DNA from: CAVORB01 sp964395315
GTDB taxonomy: Bacteria; Pseudomonadota; Gammaproteobacteria; Chromatiales; Chromatiaceae
NCBI GenBank assembly: GCA_964395315.1
Contig: CAYNBI010000058.1
Coordinates: 1-23,745, forward strand
Length of the DNA: 23,745 nucleotides
Direction: 5' to 3'
This document shows, piece by piece, positions 8,050-15,281 of this stretch; the first letter of the stretch is position 1; the number at the start of each line of letters is the position of its first letter. The translations under genes and the position numbers were made by a program. The notes under the pieces are model-generated. The model was not told where the DNA came from, did not search any database, and worked only from the letters and a program-made list of their open reading frames with translations.

Positions 8050-8979
8050 TCAGAGGTCCCTCATACGTTCCGCATCGGCGCGCACCAAAGCCACAGACCT
8101 GGCAAAAGCGGCGCTTTCCTCGCCGTTGAGCTCGAGCTCAACCACCGATTCCACACCCCGCTCGCCCAGGATACAGGGTACGCCGGTGGCGATATCCGCC
8201 TCGCCGTATTCCCCCTCCAATATGGCGACGCAGGGAAGCAGCCGTCTCCGATTGTGGGCTATGGCGTCTACCATGGCGGCAACGGCCGCCCCCGGGGCGT
8301 CATAGGCCACGGAGGTCTTTCGCAGAGCCAGGATTTCCGCGCCCCCGGTGCGGGTACGCTCGATGATCGCTTGCAGGCGGTCCCCGGAGAGAAAATGCCC
8401 GATCGGAATGCCGTTGACGGTGCAGAATCTCGGCAGGGCGAGCATGGCTTCGCCGTGCCCGCCCATGACCATGGTCGTGATGTCCATCGCCGAGAAGCCC
8501 GTCTCCTGCGCGATGAAGCTCGCCATGCGCGAGGCGTCGAGCACTCCGGCTTGACCGAAAACCCGCTCACGCGGCCAACCCGTCCGCTGAGCGACGCGAT
8601 AGGTCAAGGCGTCGACAGGATTGGAAACAACCAGCACCATGGCGTTGGGCGCATACTTCAGGATGTTGTCCGTCACTGCGTCAATGATGCGCAGGTTCGC
8701 CTCCAGCATCTCGGACCTGGGCCTCCCGGGGTCGTGCGGAAGGCCGGCGGCGACAACGATCAGATCCGAATCCTTCATGATGCGGGGGTCGTTGCTGCCG
8801 GTCAGACGGCAGTCGAACTCGAAGAACGGGGCGGTCTGGCAAATATCCAGGGCCACCCCTTCTGGAACGTCCTCGCATACATCGTGGACGGCGATCTCGC
8901 GACAGAGCTCTTGTTCGGCCAGGATCTGTGCCGTTGTCTCGCCGACCCGGCCGGCACCTACAACGGTGATCTTACGCAT
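8050..8979 (-). CDS. mdh: Malate dehydrogenase, LDH-like type, with atypical specificity loop
   Basis: NAD-dependent 2-hydroxyacid dehydrogenase of the LDH/MDH superfamily, expected to interconvert malate and oxaloacetate. The 309-residue reading starts at the ATG at 8979 because GGAGG sits 8 bases before it; a TTG five codons upstream lies inside that ribosome-binding site. The Rossmann loop is VGAGRVGETTA (7-17). The catalytic pair is Asp148 and His175, with Arg151 in GQAGVLDASR and MGGHGE. The substrate loop reads LPHDPGRPR (80-88): Arg88 is kept, but the position that is Arg in MDH and Gln in LDH is His82. The family is sure; the substrate is less sure because of this loop. A broken malic enzyme lies just upstream. 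Confidence 0.88.
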   Translation of the reverse strand: MRKITVVGAGRVGETTAQILAEQELCREIAVHDVCEDVPEGVALDICQTAPFFEFDCRLTGSNDPRIMKDSDLIVVAAGLPHDPGRPRSEMLEANLRIIDAVTDNILKYAPNAMVLVVSNPVDALTYRVAQRTGWPRERVFGQAGVLDASRMASFIAQETGFSAMDITTMVMGGHGEAMLALPRFCTVNGIPIGHFLSGDRLQAIIERTRTGGAEILALRKTSVAYDAPGAAVAAMVDAIAHNRRRLLPCVAILEGEYGEADIATGVPCILGERGVESVVELELNGEESAAFARSVALVRADAERMRDL

Positions 8980-9141
8980 CGAATAAACCTCCAACTGGTG
9001 TACCGTCGGGCACCGCCCTCACCCCGGAAGCGGCGCGCGGGACCTGATTATCGCTTCGTTTCGCTGCCGTCGCGGACGCCGCTTGCCCGCCGAACGCGAG
9101 TCAGGTCACGGTGTCCACGCCTCAGACACGCCGGGAGACGA

Positions 9142-9540
9142 TTATTGCGGATAATGCGCCGGATAGGGAACACCGGCGACACCGCTCTCAGCCGCCGCGC
9201 CCGCAACAGCGGAGGAGACCAGGCGCCCCAACTTGCCATCCAGCAGCTTGGGGACGATGTTCTCCGGGCCGAGATCGAGCCGGTGGATCCCATCGGCACC
9301 CGGCACGGCGGGGCGCCGACGCACGGGCGAGGCCCTCGATTGCGCGCATTGCGGCGATCTGGATTTCGTCGTTGATACGCGACGCCAGGTGCGTACGCCA
9401 GCGAAGGATCCCTCCGGGGCCGCCCGGGCAAACCTTTTCGGATCTCTCAGTTATGCAATCTTCTCGGGTGCCGGTTCGGCATCGAACAGGTCACTCGGGT
9501 CCAAGGCAGGGGGCCTATGGCGGAACTGATTCCAGTCCAA
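9142..9540 (-). pseudogene. Malic enzyme remnant, internally deleted and frameshifted
   Basis: Three pieces in order match bacterial malic enzyme in different minus-strand frames. First, an N-terminal stretch ending PAPEKIA (compare the family PxPGKI) runs into a stop at 9453-9451. Then DPSLAYAPGVA (9410-9378) matches the conserved LAYSPGVA near residue 40. At 9380 the frame changes directly to RINDEIQIAAMRAIEGLA, which corresponds to INEEMKLACVRAIADLA about 300 residues later in E. coli MaeB. A further frame change near 9324 leads into GPENIVPKLLDGKLG and AAAESGVA (compare GPEYIIPKPFDPRL and AAMDSGVA), ending at TAA 9144-9142. The NAD(P)-binding and catalytic centre is therefore missing. N-terminal boundary approximate. 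Confidence 0.75.
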
Positions 9541-9573
9541 GTCGCGGAGAACGCCTATTTTGCAAAAGCGAGC

Positions 9574-10233
9574 TCAATCGAGCCTGAGCGACGACGGGTG
9601 ACGCAAGCGCAACTGCGGCCGCCCTCTGTAACGGTACAACCAACCGCGGACCTCCACCCGGCGGCCGGGGATGTCCGCGAGCAGAGCCCGATCGAATCGG
9701 TGCAGGTCCGCAGTGGCAATCCTCAGCGTCAGCGCGCCGTCGAGGTCGATCCGGATGACGCCCTTGCCCTTCACGACCGCTCCGGCCCGGCCCGCGATGC
9801 GCCGAAAACCATCCACGTCCTTGGGCAAATCGGCAGCGTCAAGCGGCGGAAATCTCCAGAGTCCGAGCCGCAATCGACGGGCCTCGGACTCCGCTCCCTG
9901 ATAGCAATCGCTAAGACGCTCGTTGGGGGGGACGGTCACCTGATAAGCCAGGCCCTGCCGCAAGAGATGCTCGCTCAGATTCCTTCCGCGGTCGTCGAAG
10001 ACGTGGGCAAGCAGACGTCGGTGCCGGTCCTCAGGCTCGACGCCCGGTAACACTCGCACCTCCGTGGAGCGGGCGCCGAGAAATCGAAGGACCTCTGCCT
10101 GCGCCGCACGGGCAAACGCCTCATCCGGGGCTCCGTCGCGCCCAAGCTCGGGCGTGTCGATACCGATCAGGCGCAGCTTTTTCCCTCCGGCCAACGCCAG
10201 CGTGTCTCCGTCAACCACATGGGAGACGCGCAT
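9574..10233 (-). CDS. Thermonuclease-family protein (SNase-like) with C-terminal OB-like extension
   Basis: Calcium-dependent, probably exported nuclease of the staphylococcal nuclease fold. From the ATG used here, VVDGDTL (6-12), RLIGIDTPE (21-29) and RRLLAHV (72-78) supply the family Asp10, Arg21, Asp26, Glu29 and Arg73 equivalents of the active site. The SNase domain ends near residue 130. Residues about 140-219 form a beta-rich tail (VIRIDLDG, RVEVRGWLYRYRG) seen in gammaproteobacterial members. Upstream of the ATG the frame is open and encodes LFPALLAAAVAAC, a clear signal-peptide-like segment, but it has no ATG, GTG or TTG. The true start may be ACG at 10329 (251 residues); 10233 is the first standard start. 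The rpmE stop lies just upstream. Confidence 0.85.
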   Translation of the reverse strand: MRVSHVVDGDTLALAGGKKLRLIGIDTPELGRDGAPDEAFARAAQAEVLRFLGARSTEVRVLPGVEPEDRHRRLLAHVFDDRGRNLSEHLLRQGLAYQVTVPPNERLSDCYQGAESEARRLRLGLWRFPPLDAADLPKDVDGFRRIAGRAGAVVKGKGVIRIDLDGALTLRIATADLHRFDRALLADIPGRRVEVRGWLYRYRGRPQLRLRHPSSLRLD

Positions 10234-10342
10234 GGAGGCGACAGGAGACGAAGCAGAGCAGGCCGACTCCTGGGCTGCCGGACAGGCAGCGACGGCGGCG
10301 GCGAGCAGCGCGGGGAATAGCGTTCGCGTGCCGGAAACGGCC

Positions 10343-10543
10343 TCAGCGGCCGTACTTGCGGCGGAATTTGTCTACGCGACCAGCGGTGTCGACGATCTTC
10401 TGCTTGCCGGTGTAGAAGGGGTGACAGGCAGAGCACACCTCGACGTGCAGATCCGTGCCGAGGGTTGACCGGGTCGTGAACTCGTTGCCGCAGCTGCACA
10501 CGACCTTGATGTCGCTGTATTCGGGGTGGATTCCTTCTTTCAT
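10343..10543 (-). CDS. rpmE: 50S ribosomal protein L31
   Basis: Large-subunit ribosomal protein, 66 residues. The start MKEGIHPEY is the family N-terminus, and AGGG precedes it at a suitable distance; an upstream in-frame ATG adding 24 residues has no family support. Cys16, Cys18, Cys37 and Cys40 (VVCSCG and VCSACHPFYTGKQK) form the zinc-binding set of the C+ type L31, the form that in many bacteria is replaced by a zinc-free paralogue under zinc limitation. It has its own promoter candidate in the gap after hemW. Confidence 0.97.
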   Translation of the reverse strand: MKEGIHPEYSDIKVVCSCGNEFTTRSTLGTDLHVEVCSACHPFYTGKQKIVDTAGRVDKFRRKYGR

Positions 10544-10597
10544 GACGACCCTTACTGGCCCGGTGACGGGTTCAACTGGAGTTAAGGTAAGCGGGTG

Positions 10598-10626
10598 AAA
10601 ATAGCATCGCGGCACACTGAACGCAA
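10598..10626 (-). promoter_or_regulatory. Candidate rpmE promoter
   Basis: On the minus strand TTGCGT (10626-10621) and TATTTT (10603-10598) are separated by 17 bases. The -10 is preceded by TGC, an extended -10. It lies directly after the hemW stop and gives a leader of about 50 bases, room for L31 autoregulation, although no specific structure is evident. Confidence 0.45.
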
Positions 10627-10628
10627 GG

Positions 10629-11855
10629 TCAACCCGGCATGAAGCGCGCGATCAGGTCGTTGAGAAACCAGCGCCCCCGCATCGTCGGCCGCACCCGATC
10701 CGTCGTCGCTTCCAGCAGGCCGTCGTCGCGGGCGGCCTCGACGATGCCGGCGATCCGCGCGAACCCGAGGCCGGTGCGCCGCTCGAACAGCGACGGCGCG
10801 AAGCCATCCACCAACCGCAGCGCATTCAACGCGAACTCCGAGATCAGATCCGGCGCTTGCAGCATACGCCTCGCCGAGACCAGCCTGTGCAGGTTCGCCG
10901 GGTCCATGTAGGCCGCCGGGTGACGGAGCTTCGCCCGGCGGCACACCCGGGCGGGAACCCCGTCCGTCACCTTGCCATGAGCGCCGGCTCCGATGCCGAG
11001 ATAGTCGCCGAATTCCCAATAGTTCAGGTTGTGCCGACAACGGTGTCCGTGTCTTGCGTAGGCGGAGACCTCATATTGCGCATACCCCTCGTCACCGAGC
11101 ATTTCGCCGCCCTGAAGCTGCATATCCGCGGTCAGGTCATGGTCCGGAAGCTCAGGGGGCGAGGCGAAAAAAGCGGTGTTCGGCTCAAGGGTGAGTTGGT
11201 AGTAGGAAAGGTGCTCCGGCCCCAGTGCCAGGACCTCGCTCAGGTCGCGCCTAGCCTCCTCGAGGGTCTGCCCGGGCAGCCCGTACATCAGGTCCAGGTT
11301 GAGATTGGTGAACCCCGCCGCCCGCGCCCTCGCCACCGCAGCGACGGCCTCCTGCGGGCTGTGGATGCGCCCCAGCCGGCACAGCTGCTCTCGGGAGAGA
11401 CTTTGGACCCCGATGGAGAGCCGGTTCACCCCGGCCTCCCGATAGGCCGCGAAGCTCTCCGCCTCGGCCGCGCCCGGGTTGGCTTCCAGGGTAATCTCGC
11501 CGTCGGGGTCGAGTTCCACGGTTTCGCGCAGGCCCCGCAACAGCCGGGCCATGGCGTCGCCGGAAAGCAGGCTGGGGGTGCCGCCGCCGATGAAGATTGA
11601 GGTCAGGGACCGCTCTGTTACCAGCCCCTCGACGTCCTGCGCCAGGTCCCGAAGCAGGACGTCCACATAGGCGGCCTCCGGCAGCGCCGCGCTGCGGGGA
11701 TGGGAATTGAAGTCGCAATAGGGGCATTTGCGCACGCACCAGGGGATGTGCACATAGAGCGCCAGGGGCGGGTGCGGCGACCCGCCAAACGCCTCGGGTT
11801 CGCTCAAACCTGGTCGCGAGCCTTCAGGTAGGCGACCTCCGAAATCCTGGTCCAT
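10629..11855 (-). CDS. hemW: Radical SAM heme chaperone HemW
   Basis: Radical SAM protein related to oxygen-independent coproporphyrinogen oxidase HemN; HemW members act as heme chaperones rather than oxidases. The CxxxCxxC cluster is Cys40, Cys44, Cys47 in YVHIPWCVRKCPYCDFNSH. SAM-binding IFIGGGTPSLL and the C-terminal NYWEFGDYLGIGAGAHGK and winged-helix tail are present. The 408-residue reading starts at ATG 11855 and overlaps the upstream TRAP gene by 52 bases. A TTG at 11807-11805, overlapping that gene's TGA as TTGA, would give a 392-residue-long frame whose N-terminus fits family length better. I give the outer ATG but consider the TTG about equally likely. HemE, the upstream enzyme of the pathway, lies at 15282 on the other strand. 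Confidence 0.93.
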   Translation of the reverse strand: MDQDFGGRLPEGSRPGLSEPEAFGGSPHPPLALYVHIPWCVRKCPYCDFNSHPRSAALPEAAYVDVLLRDLAQDVEGLVTERSLTSIFIGGGTPSLLSGDAMARLLRGLRETVELDPDGEITLEANPGAAEAESFAAYREAGVNRLSIGVQSLSREQLCRLGRIHSPQEAVAAVARARAAGFTNLNLDLMYGLPGQTLEEARRDLSEVLALGPEHLSYYQLTLEPNTAFFASPPELPDHDLTADMQLQGGEMLGDEGYAQYEVSAYARHGHRCRHNLNYWEFGDYLGIGAGAHGKVTDGVPARVCRRAKLRHPAAYMDPANLHRLVSARRMLQAPDLISEFALNALRLVDGFAPSLFERRTGLGFARIAGIVEAARDDGLLEATTDRVRPTMRGRWFLNDLIARFMPG

Positions 11856-12877
11856 TCCTTCGCTTGGGTCAGGAACTTCTGGTATGACGCGTACACCTTC
11901 ATCGAGAACTCGTCCTTCTGGGCGATTTCCGACACCACCTGCCCGGAAATCTCGCGCAGCTTGGCGATGACGTCATCCGGGAAAGCGCGCATCTGCACCT
12001 CGTGCTTGGTGAGCAGGGTCTGCAACGCGACCGGGTTGCGCGCCGCGTACTCGGACAGCATGTCCTGGTTCACCACCCTGCAGGCATTCAGCACGATCGA
12101 CTGCAGGTCGTTCGGCAGTGCCGCCAGCGCCCGCTTGTTGATGATCGCCTCGAGCGTGGTGCCCGGTTCGTGAAAGCCGGGAAAATAGTAGTACTTGGCC
12201 GCTTTGTAGAGACCGAAGGCGAGGTCGTTGTAAGGTCCAACCCATTCCGTCGCGTCGATCGCGCCCGACTGCAGCGCCGTGAAGAGCTCCCCGCCGGGCA
12301 GATTGACCGGCGTGCCGCCCGCTCGCCGAAGCACTTCGCCGCCGAGGCCGGGTATGCGCATCTTCAGCCCCTGCAGATCGGCCACCGAATTGACCTCTTT
12401 GTTGAACCAGCCGCCCATCTGCACGCCGGTGTTGCCTGCCGGCGCGGGAACCAGATCGAATGGCGCGTAGAGCTCGGTCCAGAGCTCCAGGCCGCCGCCA
12501 TGGTAGAGCCAACCGTTCATCTCCCGGGCGGTCATGCCGAAGGGCACGGTGGAGAAGAACTGCGCCGCTTCGCTCTTGCCCTTCCAGTAGTAGGCCGCTC
12601 CGTGGCCCATCTCCGCGGTGCCGCGGGACACGGCGTCGAACACCTCGAAGGGAGGCACCAGCTCCGCAGCCCCGTACACCTTGATGTTGATGCGCCCCCC
12701 GCTCATCTCGCCGATCAGATCCGCGAGCTTGTTCGCCCCGGTCCCCAACCCCGGGAAGTTCTTCGGCCAGGTGGTCACCATCTTCCACTTGAAGTCCGCA
12801 GCTTCCGCGGTCCTGATGCCGGCGCCGAGCGCCAGGGATCCGACACCAACCCCCTTGATGAAGTCGCGGCGTTGCAT
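11804..12877 (-). CDS. TRAP transporter substrate-binding protein, TakP/DctP-like
   Basis: Periplasmic binding protein of a TRAP transporter, which would hand an organic acid to a DctQM membrane pair. The 357-residue product starts at MQRRDFIKG, with GGAGG 12 bases upstream; the frame is open further upstream but that part is antisense-like read-through into uvrD. RRDFIK is a twin-arginine export motif, and cleavage is expected after AEA (residue 26). LYHGGGLELW, GNTGVQMGGWF, LQGLKMRIPG and DATEWVGPYND closely resemble the 2-oxoacid-binding TakP of Rhodobacter, so a keto acid or related ligand is plausible. No dctQ or dctM gene is in the window. It sits between uvrD and hemW, 67 bases after uvrD. 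Confidence 0.93.
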   Translation of the reverse strand: MQRRDFIKGVGVGSLALGAGIRTAEAADFKWKMVTTWPKNFPGLGTGANKLADLIGEMSGGRINIKVYGAAELVPPFEVFDAVSRGTAEMGHGAAYYWKGKSEAAQFFSTVPFGMTAREMNGWLYHGGGLELWTELYAPFDLVPAPAGNTGVQMGGWFNKEVNSVADLQGLKMRIPGLGGEVLRRAGGTPVNLPGGELFTALQSGAIDATEWVGPYNDLAFGLYKAAKYYYFPGFHEPGTTLEAIINKRALAALPNDLQSIVLNACRVVNQDMLSEYAARNPVALQTLLTKHEVQMRAFPDDVIAKLREISGQVVSEIAQKDEFSMKVYASYQKFLTQAKEWTRISEVAYLKARDQV

Positions 12878-12944
12878 TTGTTTTTCTTTCCTCCCGTTGA
12901 CTCGCTGCAGAAAACCGACCGCCCTTCCCGGCCTTACGCCCCGG

Positions 12945-15107
12945 TCACTGCACCGGCTCCAGGCGGGCGTAAGCCAGAACCAGCCACTTGGCCCCGACCG
13001 CCTCGAAATTGACCTGGATGCGCGCGCTACCCCCCTTGCCTTCGCTGTTGAGCACGACGCCCGCGCCGAATTTGGGATGGGAGACGCGCTGGCCGAGCTG
13101 GAATCCCCCGGCTCCAGGACCAGGCGCGGCGGCTGCCGGCGCCGATGCCGATGGCGCAATGCCCCGCGCCCGGACCTCCTCCACCAGCTCGGCAGGGATC
13201 TCGCGCAGGAAGCGGGAGGGGAAGGGGTAGTTCTCGCTCCCGTGCAGACGCCGGCTCTCGGCATGGCAGAGATAGAGCTGATGCATGGCGCGCGTCATGC
13301 CCACGTAGCACAGGCGGCGCTCCTCCGCCAGGCGCTCCGGGTCGTCCGCCGACATGCTGTGCGGGAAAAGCCCCTCCTCCACTCCAGCGATGAAGACGAT
13401 GGGAAATTCGAGCCCCTTGGCACTGTGCAGGGTCATGAGCTGGACCCCATCCTCGAACTGGTCCGCCTGGGCCTCGCCCGACTCCAGGGCGGCGTGCGCC
13501 AGGAAGGAGCCCAGGACGTCCCCCTCATCGTCCTCCATCTCCTGGGCGAAACGGCGCGTGGCGTTGACCAACTCTTCCAGGTTCTCGATGCGGTCCACAC
13601 CCTTGCCATCCTTCGCCTTCTCGTAATGTTCCGGCAGGCCGGACGCCTCGATCATCAGGGCGGTCAGATCAGCGATCGCCATGCCCTGTGCCTGCTCGCG
13701 CTGCTCCCTTACCAGGGTCAGAAAGCCGCTCAAAGCCCCTGCCGCCCGTGCCGCCAGGCCGCCTGCCACTACCAGATCCTCCGCCGCGCGCCACAGGGAG
13801 CTGCGGGCCTCACGGGCCTGCTGGCGCAGGATGTCGATGGTCCTGGCGCCGATGCCCCGGGGCGGGGTGTTGACCACCCGCTCGAAAGAGGTGTCGTCCT
13901 CCGGATTGGCGATCAGCCGCAGATAGGCCAGAGCGTCCTTGATCTCGGCGCGCTCGAAAAAGCGCAGCCCGCCGTATACCCGATAGGGCACGGCGGCCTG
14001 GATCAGGGCCTCCTCGAACAGCCGCGACTGGGCGGTGGTGCGGTAGAGGATGGCGCACTCCGAGCGGCGGTAGCCCTCGTCCTCGACATACCTTCGGATG
14101 CGCTCCACGACGAAACGGGCCTCGTCCACCTCGTTGAAAGCGGCGTAGCGGCGGATGGGCTCGCCGGCGCCGTCCTCCGTCCACAGGCTCTTGCCGAGCC
14201 GGGCCGGATTGTTCGCGATCAGCGCGTTGGCGGCGCTGAGAATATTCCCCGTCGAGCGATAGTTCTGCTCCAGGCGAACCACGCGGGTGCCTGCATAGTC
14301 GTTCTGGAAGCTCTGGATGTTCTCCACCCGCGCCCCGCGCCAACCGTAGATGGACTGGTCGTCGTCGCCGACCAGGAACAGGTTTTCCTTGTCCCCCGCG
14401 AGCAGGCGCAGCCAGGCGTACTGGATCGCATTGGTGTCCTGGAACTCGTCCACCAGGATGTGGCGGAAGCGCTCGCGATAGTGGTGCAGGATGTCGGGCC
14501 GATCGCGCAGCACCTCGTGAGCCCGGAGCAGAAGCTCGGCGAAGTCCACCATGCCGCCGCGCTCGCAAGCCGACTCGTACTCCTGGTAGACCTCGATCAT
14601 CTTGCGCAGGAAGAAGTCGCCGCCGGCGTCCAGATGCCGGGACCGAAGGCCCTCGTCCTTCTGCTTGTTGATGAAGCCCTGGACCTGGCGTGGCGGCCAG
14701 CGGGACTCGTCCAGCTCCATCGCCTTGAGGGTCCGCCGCACCAGGCGGAACTGGTCGTCGGAGTCAAGGATCTGGAACTGCTGGGGAAGCTTGGCGTCCT
14801 GCCAATGGGCGCGCAGGAAGCGGTGCGCCAACCCGTGGAAGGTCCCGACCCACATGCCCATGACCGGTCCCTGCAGCACCTCCTCGATCCGCGAGCGCAT
14901 CTCCCGCGCCGCCTTGTTGGTAAAGGTGACGGCGAGGATGCTCCAGGGCGGCGCCTGCTCCACCTGGATCAGCCAGGCGATGCGGTGAACCAGGACGCGG
15001 GTCTTACCGCTCCCGGCCCCGGCAAGCACCAGCAGATTGCCGGGCTCTGCGGTAACTGCCTCGCGCTGGGCGTCGTTCAGGGGGGCGATGATGTGGGAAA
15101 CGTCCAT
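12945..15107 (-). CDS. uvrD: DNA helicase II (UvrD)
   Basis: Superfamily 1A 3'-5' helicase of nucleotide excision and mismatch repair. The 720 residues show the full motif set: Walker A AGAGSGKT (29-36), Walker B VDEFQDTN, motif III LVGDDDQSIYGWRGA, motif IV EQNYRSTGNIL, motif V TLHSAKGLEFPIVF and motif VI RLCYVGMTRAM. The tail after about residue 665 (FQLGQRVSHPKFGAGVV) is the Tudor-like RNA polymerase-binding domain that distinguishes UvrD/PcrA from Rep. Length matches E. coli UvrD. It is divergent from hemE, with 174 bases between the start codons. Confidence 0.97.
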   Translation of the reverse strand: MDVSHIIAPLNDAQREAVTAEPGNLLVLAGAGSGKTRVLVHRIAWLIQVEQAPPWSILAVTFTNKAAREMRSRIEEVLQGPVMGMWVGTFHGLAHRFLRAHWQDAKLPQQFQILDSDDQFRLVRRTLKAMELDESRWPPRQVQGFINKQKDEGLRSRHLDAGGDFFLRKMIEVYQEYESACERGGMVDFAELLLRAHEVLRDRPDILHHYRERFRHILVDEFQDTNAIQYAWLRLLAGDKENLFLVGDDDQSIYGWRGARVENIQSFQNDYAGTRVVRLEQNYRSTGNILSAANALIANNPARLGKSLWTEDGAGEPIRRYAAFNEVDEARFVVERIRRYVEDEGYRRSECAILYRTTAQSRLFEEALIQAAVPYRVYGGLRFFERAEIKDALAYLRLIANPEDDTSFERVVNTPPRGIGARTIDILRQQAREARSSLWRAAEDLVVAGGLAARAAGALSGFLTLVREQREQAQGMAIADLTALMIEASGLPEHYEKAKDGKGVDRIENLEELVNATRRFAQEMEDDEGDVLGSFLAHAALESGEAQADQFEDGVQLMTLHSAKGLEFPIVFIAGVEEGLFPHSMSADDPERLAEERRLCYVGMTRAMHQLYLCHAESRRLHGSENYPFPSRFLREIPAELVEEVRARGIAPSASAPAAAAPGPGAGGFQLGQRVSHPKFGAGVVLNSEGKGGSARIQVNFEAVGAKWLVLAYARLEPVQ

Positions 15108-15281
15108 CGCGGCATTCTAGCAAAGCGGGATCGCCGCCGAACCACGCGATGCCGGCGCCAGCCGTCAAGCACGCGCTCATCCCGCGCCCCGGCCGGCCGT
15201 GTGCCCAGCAAGACGCGCTGTAGTATCCTGCGGCGCCACGATACGACAACCTTACCCAACCACCTTGCGGAATCCCTCCCC
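15108..15281. promoter_or_regulatory. Divergent uvrD-hemE intergenic region
   Basis: Must hold the start signals of both genes. On the plus strand TAGTAT (15221-15226) is a possible -10 for hemE but has no good -35. I could not recognise a LexA box (CTG-N10-CAG) for uvrD by eye. Confidence 0.3.

Noticed and set aside
10544..10615. 24-residue N-terminal extension of L31
   Set aside because: L31 begins with MKEGIHP in the family; the extension covers the likely promoter -10 and leader.
12878..13264. N-terminal extension of the TRAP binding protein into uvrD
   Set aside because: The extension has no family similarity, overlaps uvrD by over 300 bases, and the Tat signal with a Shine-Dalgarno defines the start at 12877.
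12618..15281. Very long plus-strand open frame (2.6 kb) joined in frame to hemE
   Set aside because: It is antisense to uvrD, which has every helicase motif; high GC at third positions keeps the opposite strand open. Only the part from 15282 encodes HemE.
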